In this document: in pieces, positions 1 to 5,290 of the stretch
Layout: each line of letters starts with the position of its first letter
How positions within the stretch are numbered: position 1 is the stretch's first letter
Assembly (NCBI GenBank): GCA_005239585.1
Contig: SBBU01000008.1
Location: forward strand, 1-12,039
Length of the DNA: 12,039 bases
DNA from: Planctomycetaceae bacterium
GTDB taxonomy: Bacteria; Planctomycetota; MHYJ01; SBBU01
Direction of reading: 5' to 3'
Program-made: the position numbers and the translations under genes
The notes under the pieces: model-generated
What the model was told of the DNA's origin: nothing
Databases searched by the model: none
What the model saw: the letters and a program-made list of their open reading frames with translations, nothing else

Positions 1-48
1 GCCCCTTCTCTTTCGGGGTTCGATTCGTTCGAGTTTCGCTTATACATC

Positions 49-64
49 TTGCAACCGTAAAACT
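49..64 (+). promoter_or_regulatory. possible box resembling those upstream of the HEAT genes
   Basis: The segment TTGCAACCGTAAAACT resembles TTTTCAACGTCTAAACT upstream of the first HEAT-like gene, apart from a few substitutions and small gaps. It lies about 50 bases before the sigma-factor start. It could be the -10 part of an autoregulated ECF promoter, but no convincing GGAAC-type -35 lies at the right distance. A sigma-70-like TATACA at 41-46 is an alternative -10, also without a good -35. This is a weak visual match only. Confidence 0.15.
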
Positions 65-113
65 CAATACCTCCAGACACAAGATTTATTCTACTCCCGC
101 AAAGGAGCATGAA

Positions 114-653
114 TTGACCACTAGATTAAAAGTGGGAGACAAGGAGGCATTTACGGAGATATACAGGTTGTATCACCAGGAGATTTACAAGTACCTTTAT
201 AAACTATCTAGCGCTAACGAAACTCTTGTTGAAGATATACTACAGCAAGTCTTCTTAAAGCTCTGGAGGGTGAAGGAAACCCTCCATCCCGAAAGAGGGA
301 TAAAACCCTTACTTTTTATCATGGCACGAAATTCATGGATCGATGTCTCAAAAAAAGAGGTCAGGCGAAGAGCGGCCACGCTTGTCGAGTCTGATCAAGA
401 GTCAGAGCTTTCCGCAAAATCAAACCCCCCAGATCAAAACTTTCATTATCAGGAGTTGAAAATTTGTATTGATGAATCGATTTCAGGTCTAGATGAACCC
501 TTCCGCGAGGTCCTTATCTTGAGTCGTCATCACGGACTGACGTACGGTGAGATTTCACAGATCCTCGGGATCTCAATAAAGACCGTTGAGGCACGCATGA
601 GCCGTGCCCTGGAGGTCTTGCGATTGAGACTCCAACCCTTTATGGAGGGATAA
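114..653 (+). CDS. ECF-type (sigma-70 family) RNA polymerase sigma factor
   Basis: This 179-residue protein is a two-domain extracytoplasmic-function sigma factor that would direct RNA polymerase to a small set of promoters. Region 2 spans about residues 8-85: the family-typical start GDKEAF (8-13) leads into helices ending in ILQQVFLKLWR (42-52), the core-binding and -10-recognition region. Region 4 spans about 122-172: LDEPFREVLIL is followed by a helix-turn-helix (about 142-162) that reads the -35. A polar linker (about 86-121) replaces region 3, as expected for ECF factors. The start is TTG at 114, set by AAAGGAG at 101-107 with a 6-base gap. An ATG at 109 is out of frame and stops after two codons. 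The frame stays open to the left edge but has no ATG or GTG there. The next gene, its likely anti-sigma factor, begins one base after the stop, so the two are probably translationally coupled. The exact ECF group cannot be assigned by eye. Confidence 0.93.
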   Translation: MTTRLKVGDKEAFTEIYRLYHQEIYKYLYKLSSANETLVEDILQQVFLKLWRVKETLHPERGIKPLLFIMARNSWIDVSKKEVRRRAATLVESDQESELSAKSNPPDQNFHYQELKICIDESISGLDEPFREVLILSRHHGLTYGEISQILGISIKTVEARMSRALEVLRLRLQPFMEG

Positions 654-654
654 A

Positions 655-2514
655 ATGGACTGCAAGAAAGTGACAGGGTTTTTTGCAAGCGAGCTTAGCG
701 GTGACATTTCAGAAAGAGAAAGCTCACTGCTTAAAGAACATCTTGTGACCTGTCAGAGCTGTAAAAAAGAGTGGTTATGCTACAAAAAAACGTGGGATTT
801 GATAGGGATTCCTGCGCCTGACCTTCCCAATGCCAGCGCAGCTCGTATATTTAGCGAACTTGAACAAACTGTGACATCAAACGAAACCGAGGGGAAGAGA
901 CTGCCTCAAATGGAAGAGGGGATTGGACAAAAATGTAGTAAGCGTGCCATTTTCTTTTCAGTAACCGCAGTTTCAGCAGTGGCGGCTATTTTCGTGGTTG
1001 CCATCTTATGGAGAGTTTTCTCTCCCAGACCGCCTGTGGAAAAAATAGATGGTACGGTTATCGTGACGGATGGGCGTGTTGTTACAAAGGCTGACCAAAG
1101 AGGGATAGTTAAAGTTTTTAACCGCAGTCTAGTTGAGCTTGAACCTCACAGCGAACTGATAGCGGAAAATGATTTAGGCCAACATGTGGTCAAATTTGCA
1201 CAAGGCTCTGTTACAGTCGATGTTGAGAAGAGACCAGAGCCTTTTCAGGTAAAGACACCATTAGCGGATATCGATGTTTTGGGGACAAAATTCAAGGTTG
1301 TAATTGAATCTTTTAAAGGAGAGGATATGAAAGCTCTAAAGAAAATGCTGAAAGTAATTGTCTTGGCCGGTATGGTTCAGGTTGCAAATCCAAAGGGTAT
1401 GGTAACAGCCGGGGCCAATGAAACGGTCCTAGTCAATCAAGATGAAAAACCTATAAAACAGGACAAGCAGGAGACTCGGATTGTGTGTAGCGCATGTATT
1501 AAAGAGTACGGGGAGTATTTGTGCCACTTTGCGTCAGAAAAATGTTTATCTTGTGGTACAAAGGCCGAAATAATTTGCTCGAAAGACCATAAGATAGCTC
1601 ACAGGAAGCATTGCGTAGAATGTGTAAAAAAACTAGGCATATGCGCTGTGTGTGGTAAAGCTGAGAAAACTGTAGCTAGCTGGGAGGATCTGATCTGCAA
1701 AAAACACCTGAAGGATAAAAAAGGTTTAGTTCATACTAGCTTTAAAGGCGTATGTAAGAGGGATAAGGATCATAAAATAAAAAATCCAATTGAAGGTGAA
1801 TGTGAAGATCTTCATTCTATACTTGAACTAGTCTACTGTCTTGACTGTGCAAAGAAGGATAGCCTGTGTCCGGTATGTGGGGAGAAGATCAAGAATGGTA
1901 ATATCGATGACAAGGACAAGAAATGGATCAAAGGGGTCTGTAAGTGTCAGAAAGGTGAAATTAGCAAGTGTTTCTGCAAGGATAAAGGACTATCTTGTAC
2001 TCGCTGTAAGGTGAACAAAGTTCGTTGTGAACATGAGAGCCTATGTACAAAATGTGTGAAAGAGCTTGGAGTCTGCTTTCAATGCCACGGCAAATTGGAC
2101 AAGCAAGACGACATTGATAAGAAATGGATCAAAGGGGTGTGTCCTACAGGAGGCGAGTGTAAAAAAAGTTATTCCTGTGCCTGTGCTTTTAAAGGTGATG
2201 GTGTCCCTTGTGAAAGATGTCATGTTACCAAGTTGCGCTGTAAACACGTGATGCCGTGCGCCAAGTGTGTGAGTGAGCTTGGTATCTGCGGGGTCTGCCA
2301 TGGCAAGATCGGGAAGAAACAAGATGACGGCAAGTGGATTAAGGAGAAATGCTCTTGTCCTGCAGATAAAGTTGATGAGGAGTGTGGGTGCGATGGGAGA
2401 TTGCTTCCCTGTGCTAGGTGCAAACTAAAGGATGTTAGTTGCCCACATGATACCCTCTGTGGCAAGTGTACTAAAGAGCTTGGCATATGCCACAGATGCC
2501 ACGGCAAAAAATAG
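655..2514 (+). CDS. transmembrane anti-sigma factor: zinc finger, TM helix, FecR domain and Cys-rich repeat tail
   Basis: This 619-residue protein is the likely membrane-bound regulator of the upstream sigma factor. Residues 1-40 form an anti-sigma zinc finger, with Cys3 and then His29-x3-Cys33-x2-Cys36, which would bind the sigma factor in the cytoplasm. A hydrophobic helix (about 98-118) is flanked by KR and R. Residues 130-260 match the FecR domain: FQVKTPLADIDVLGTKFKV at about 197-215 is its hallmark TP...GT.F motif. In FecR-type systems this part lies in the periplasm. From residue 278 to the end the protein is exceptional, with about 50 cysteines in 340 residues, mostly as CxxC pairs in at least five related modules. 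The last three modules share one spacing, C-x2-C-x6-C-x-H-x3-C-x2-C-x6-C-x2-C. The start ATG follows GGAGG at 644-648. The domain order is clear. The ligand of the tail (zinc, another metal, heme or disulfides) and its signal are unknown. The predicted topology puts the tail outside the cytoplasm, which is odd for zinc-finger-like modules. Confidence 0.85.
   Translation: MDCKKVTGFFASELSGDISERESSLLKEHLVTCQSCKKEWLCYKKTWDLIGIPAPDLPNASAARIFSELEQTVTSNETEGKRLPQMEEGIGQKCSKRAIFFSVTAVSAVAAIFVVAILWRVFSPRPPVEKIDGTVIVTDGRVVTKADQRGIVKVFNRSLVELEPHSELIAENDLGQHVVKFAQGSVTVDVEKRPEPFQVKTPLADIDVLGTKFKVVIESFKGEDMKALKKMLKVIVLAGMVQVANPKGMVTAGANETVLVNQDEKPIKQDKQETRIVCSACIKEYGEYLCHFASEKCLSCGTKAEIICSKDHKIAHRKHCVECVKKLGICAVCGKAEKTVASWEDLICKKHLKDKKGLVHTSFKGVCKRDKDHKIKNPIEGECEDLHSILELVYCLDCAKKDSLCPVCGEKIKNGNIDDKDKKWIKGVCKCQKGEISKCFCKDKGLSCTRCKVNKVRCEHESLCTKCVKELGVCFQCHGKLDKQDDIDKKWIKGVCPTGGECKKSYSCACAFKGDGVPCERCHVTKLRCKHVMPCAKCVSELGICGVCHGKIGKKQDDGKWIKEKCSCPADKVDEECGCDGRLLPCARCKLKDVSCPHDTLCGKCTKELGICHRCHGKK
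1543..1878 (+). repeat. two degenerate Cys/His modules in the anti-sigma tail
   Basis: These are the earlier, diverged copies of the Cys/His module. The first (residues 297-333) reads C-x2-C-x7-C, a His-rich insert (His312, His316, His319), then C-x2-C-x6-C-x2-C. The second (about 367-408) has lost the first CxxC pair. It keeps Cys383-x3-His387 and the second half C-x2-C-x6-C-x2-C at 395-408. A CSAC at residues 278-281 may be the remnant of another copy. The spacing of the second half is the same as in the later modules, which is why they are grouped. Confidence 0.7.
1996..2499 (+). repeat. three tandem C3HC4-spaced Cys/His modules
   Basis: Three in-frame copies lie at residues 448-477, 519-548 and 586-615 (bases 1996-2085, 2209-2298 and 2410-2499). 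Each reads C-x2-C-x6-C-x-H-x3-C-x2-C-x6-C-x2-C and contains ELG[IV]C in the second half. They are joined by lysine-rich linkers with a KWIK motif. The period is 71 and then 67 residues. Duplication is visible in the DNA: a 20-base segment at 1918-1937 recurs exactly at 2119-2138, an offset of 201 bases (67 codons), and a diverged KWIK copy lies near 2332-2343. The eight-ligand order equals that of a cross-braced C3HC4 (RING-like) zinc site with an unusually short first loop. Whether the fold is RING-like is inference. Confidence 0.8.
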
Positions 2515-2524
2515 TTTGCCTGAG

Positions 2525-2548
2525 CGCCCTGTGAAAATTTACAGGGCG
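2525..2548 (+). terminator. perfect 8-bp hairpin after the anti-sigma gene
   Basis: CGCCCTGT (2525-2532) and ACAGGGCG (2541-2548) are perfect inverted repeats around the loop GAAAATTT, beginning 11 bases after the stop codon. Neither side has the U-tract of a classical intrinsic terminator, so it could be a weak terminator, an attenuator, an mRNA 3'-end stabiliser or a protein site. It separates the sigma/anti-sigma pair from the HEAT genes. Confidence 0.45.
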
Positions 2549-2566
2549 TGTGGGACATTGAGCATA

Positions 2567-2594
2567 CCAACAAATTAGTGTTTTCAACGTCTAA
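2567..2594 (+). promoter_or_regulatory. candidate ECF-type promoter of the first HEAT-like gene
   Basis: CCAAC at 2567-2571 and CGTCTAA at 2588-2594 are separated by 16 bases. Many ECF sigma factors use an AAC-containing -35 and a CGTC/GTCTAA-type -10 at about this spacing. Transcription would begin near 2600, giving a short leader before the start at 2626. The -35 lacks the usual GG, so this is a hypothesis based on the -10 match, the spacing and the sigma gene next door. Confidence 0.3.
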
Positions 2595-2625
2595 ACTATG
2601 GTGTAACAATGCATTGTGATGAAAT

Positions 2626-5142
2626 TTGAGCGAAAAGGGACCTGTGAGAACAGTCTTTAAAAGAACGGCCTATGGCATACTGTTACTCCTTGTATGCGTT
2701 TTTATCTATTCAGATATAGATGTCGGAGTCCCTCCGGGCGCAGGTTACGAGTGGGTATTCCAGATGCCTAGGGCAACTCCAAACTCTTACAGAACTCAGG
2801 TCAGGCGAGATTCAACAGGCCCTGTCGGTACTGCGATGGCGGGATATGTTCTGGATGTCTTTAGCTATGCAAAAATAATTACTGTTGATATCACTAGACA
2901 CCTTAACTGGCTTAAAGCCGGGGGTAGGTACGATAAACCACAAGACCCGAATGAACTCTATACACTGCACGGGAATAAGATACTTGAAAAATATCCACCA
3001 AAGGTCCCGCGAGATACAATGTGGCTGGCTCTGGCAGGATATCTTAGAAACCTGCTTCATACAGCAAATGCTACTCTGGCTGATGCTACTGCATACCTTA
3101 TCTATTTGGGTGATATAAGTTTAGAGGCGGCAAAATGGGCAGAGAGCGAACCGAGTCTAAAGGATCTTGTGAGCGCGATAAGGAGGCTTGTCCCTCCTGC
3201 GGGTGATGTAGGTCCGGTGCTAAAGGATGGTAGAAATCTGTATGAGACTACGATGCTGCGTATCACATGGGAAGACCTTGCGATGGCATATCCGTTTTCT
3301 TTTGAGCAGAGATTTGCATCAAGATTGGATCTTTTAGGCAAGGATGCCTTGCCATTTATAATCGAGGCAACCAAGTCGAAACATCTATTTTTGCAGCGAA
3401 ATGCCACACTGCAGTTAAGCAAGTATGACCTGACGCTCCAGGTGATCAAAAATGATGTTACTCAAAAGGCAGTAGAGAGAATGAGAGAGCTATTCATAGA
3501 AACAAAGGATGCGGTTGTAAGGTACAGGGCACTGGATGGACTGATTCGCGTGCAGGACAAGGCATCGGTAAATAGGGCGCTAGAATTATTAGAGACAGAA
3601 GACAAGTTGCTTCAGCCATACTTGGTATATGCCTTGGGTATGATAGGGGATCAAAAGGCAGTGGAGCTGATATGCCTGAAGCTGGAGAAAAATTTGACCC
3701 CTGAGAATTATGATCTAGTGGTTGCATGCGTACAGGCATTAGGGAGATTAAAGTTTAATCCAAACAGAACATCGATGACTGAAGAAGACAAGATGATAAT
3801 AGAGATATTGAAAAAGGCAGAAGCAGAGGCGGATAAATTCAAGGATCCAGAACCAAAAATGGCGCCGGATAATCCAGATAGACCAAACATTTGGAGAGAT
3901 ACAATAAAAGAGTCCGTATGGCTTTCGTTAGCAGCGATGGGAGAGAAGGAGTACTTGAAGAAATATGAAGAGCAGATTAAGGTCAGGCTTGCACAATTTG
4001 CAACTCCAGATGTTGCAAAGAGAATAAAAGAGATGGAGGAAAAATTAAAGGAGATGGGGGAAAGACTAAAGACTCTCAAGTCAACTTCGCAGGAATATAG
4101 GGATCTTCAAAGAGATATAAGCACAGTGAGGATGGGGCTGATGTCCATGAAGCACGGATCGATAGCGCCAGTTACTGAGCTTTGCCCTCTGAAGGTGGTC
4201 TATTTTATGATAGATATGCTTTCAGACCTGCAAGAATATGAGATCATCAAGGGTATGATAAAAGTAGTGGAAGAGTCGGTGGCGTCATACGCTCTGCAAC
4301 GTTTTTTCAACAGTAAGGATGAAAAAGGAAAGGAAATTATAATCAAGGATAAGGATTTTCTCATATCGCTTATCGATATGAAGGCAGACAGACCTCAAGT
4401 AGCAGCAACAGCGCTAGGTATTCTTTTTGATATTGATCTAAAAGATGGTCAGAAAGCTGCGCAGGGTGTAGTAGATGGTTATCCTGAAAATGTTAAAATC
4501 AACACCCAATTCGACTATAGTAAAAATCGCAACAAGCCTATACAGTCGCCTGAGGCCAAGCGTTTTGTAGTTGCTTATGCGCTGAAACTTTTGTGCGACA
4601 GTAACAAGAAGCTCAAGGCAGAAAAGTTAAAATCAATCATTGAAAACGAGGAGAAAGAGAGAGCCAAGAGAAAAGGTACCGCACATGATCCAAACCCGGG
4701 CATTCACTCTCGAATCGATAATCCCATAATTGTGCCGCCTGCTCCTTTGCTTGAATATGCGGTTGTTGAGCTTGGTAGATTGCGAGATTCAGCTCAAGAG
4801 GAATATTTAATTGCTTATCTTAAGAATAAGGATTCGTCTGCAAGAGCAGAGGCGTGTGTGGCGCTCGCAGCGATAAATACAAAAAAGTGCAAGCAGGTTC
4901 TTGTGGATAGTCTTGAAGATAAAGATGGATGGATCAGATTTTGCGCCTATAGGGCGTTGATGGAGATAAAGGAGGGAAATATAAGCAAGATAGAGGTGCA
5001 TGATAAGGAATTCAATGCTGACTGGCTCTACGAGATCGGGCAGTTCTGGCCATACAACACCGAACAGGGTAGAAAAGAGGCAGAACAGCAAAGAAAAGAT
5101 GCAGTAAAGAGGTGGAGAGAGTGGCTTGAGGCGCAGGAATAG
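2626..5142 (+). CDS. membrane-anchored HEAT-like repeat protein, paralogue 1
   Basis: This 838-residue protein belongs to no named family I recognise. Residues 12-13 (KR) precede a hydrophobic helix (about 14-28), predicting an uncleaved anchor with the rest in the periplasm. Directly after it comes a Gly/Pro segment, DVGVPPGAGYEWV, retained in the paralogue. Helical-repeat (HEAT, PBS-lyase-like) sequence is visible at about 230-378, with RYRALDGLI and YALGMIGDQKAVE, and again at about 706-780, with CVALAAINTKKC and DGWIRFCAYRALMEI. A probable coiled coil lies at about 463-505. The C-terminus is basic and Trp-rich (KRWREWLEAQE). HEAT arrays usually act as protein-binding scaffolds, so a scaffold role is inferred. 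The TTG start gives the same 13-residue lead before the anchor as in the paralogue. A GTG at 2644 preceded by AAGGGA (2635-2640) is a serious alternative. An ATG at 2619 is out of frame and stops after 13 codons. Confidence 0.82.
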   Translation: MSEKGPVRTVFKRTAYGILLLLVCVFIYSDIDVGVPPGAGYEWVFQMPRATPNSYRTQVRRDSTGPVGTAMAGYVLDVFSYAKIITVDITRHLNWLKAGGRYDKPQDPNELYTLHGNKILEKYPPKVPRDTMWLALAGYLRNLLHTANATLADATAYLIYLGDISLEAAKWAESEPSLKDLVSAIRRLVPPAGDVGPVLKDGRNLYETTMLRITWEDLAMAYPFSFEQRFASRLDLLGKDALPFIIEATKSKHLFLQRNATLQLSKYDLTLQVIKNDVTQKAVERMRELFIETKDAVVRYRALDGLIRVQDKASVNRALELLETEDKLLQPYLVYALGMIGDQKAVELICLKLEKNLTPENYDLVVACVQALGRLKFNPNRTSMTEEDKMIIEILKKAEAEADKFKDPEPKMAPDNPDRPNIWRDTIKESVWLSLAAMGEKEYLKKYEEQIKVRLAQFATPDVAKRIKEMEEKLKEMGERLKTLKSTSQEYRDLQRDISTVRMGLMSMKHGSIAPVTELCPLKVVYFMIDMLSDLQEYEIIKGMIKVVEESVASYALQRFFNSKDEKGKEIIIKDKDFLISLIDMKADRPQVAATALGILFDIDLKDGQKAAQGVVDGYPENVKINTQFDYSKNRNKPIQSPEAKRFVVAYALKLLCDSNKKLKAEKLKSIIENEEKERAKRKGTAHDPNPGIHSRIDNPIIVPPAPLLEYAVVELGRLRDSAQEEYLIAYLKNKDSSARAEACVALAAINTKKCKQVLVDSLEDKDGWIRFCAYRALMEIKEGNISKIEVHDKEFNADWLYEIGQFWPYNTEQGRKEAEQQRKDAVKRWREWLEAQE

Positions 5143-5194
5143 TATGTGCACAACGCTGCTACTCTAGGTAAATGCTCTGAGAAAATCCCCGAAG

Positions 5195-5224
5195 CTAGAG
5201 CCAAGTCAATGCGCTAGAATTTTT
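5195..5224 (+). terminator. weak intrinsic terminator candidate between the HEAT genes
   Basis: CTAGAGC (5195-5201) pairs with GCGCTAG (5211-5217), with one A-G mismatch and a 9-base loop. TTTTT at 5220-5224 follows two bases after the stem. The stem is short, so termination would be partial at best. It lies about 50 bases after the first HEAT gene's stop. Confidence 0.3.
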
Positions 5225-5237
5225 CAAGATGTCTAAC
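5221..5237 (+). promoter_or_regulatory. GTCTAA box shared with the upstream HEAT gene
   Basis: TTTTCAAGATGTCTAAC matches TTTTCAACGTCTAAAC (2581-2596) upstream of the first HEAT-like gene apart from two extra bases in the middle and one fewer A near the end. It may be the -10 part of an ECF promoter or simply a remnant of the tandem duplication. No AAC-type -35 sits 16-17 bases upstream here, which weakens the promoter reading. Confidence 0.25.
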
Positions 5238-5241
5238 ATTT

Positions 5242-5271
5242 TTGAGGTTTTTGACGTAATAGATATATAAG
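5242..5271 (+). promoter_or_regulatory. candidate housekeeping-type promoter of the second HEAT gene
   Basis: TTGAGG (5242-5247) and TATAAG (5266-5271) are 18 bases apart; the overlapping TATATA at 5264-5269 gives 16. Four of six and five of six bases match the sigma-70 consensus. The leader would be only about 10-15 bases, just enough for the GGGGGTG ribosome-binding site at 5280-5286. Confidence 0.35.
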
Positions 5272-5290
5272 ACATTTTTGGGGGTGTAGT

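Noticed and set aside
9..32. tRNA-like T-arm, GGTTCGATTC, and the CCCC...GGGG hairpin near the left edge
   Set aside because: The bases flanking the loop do not form a 5-bp T stem and no acceptor or CCA end follows. The 4-bp hairpin has no T run.
2220..2609. 129-residue minus-strand reading frame across the anti-sigma 3' end
   Set aside because: It is antisense to the Cys-rich repeats, whose Cys codons and repeat structure explain the open frame. It shows no recognisable domain.
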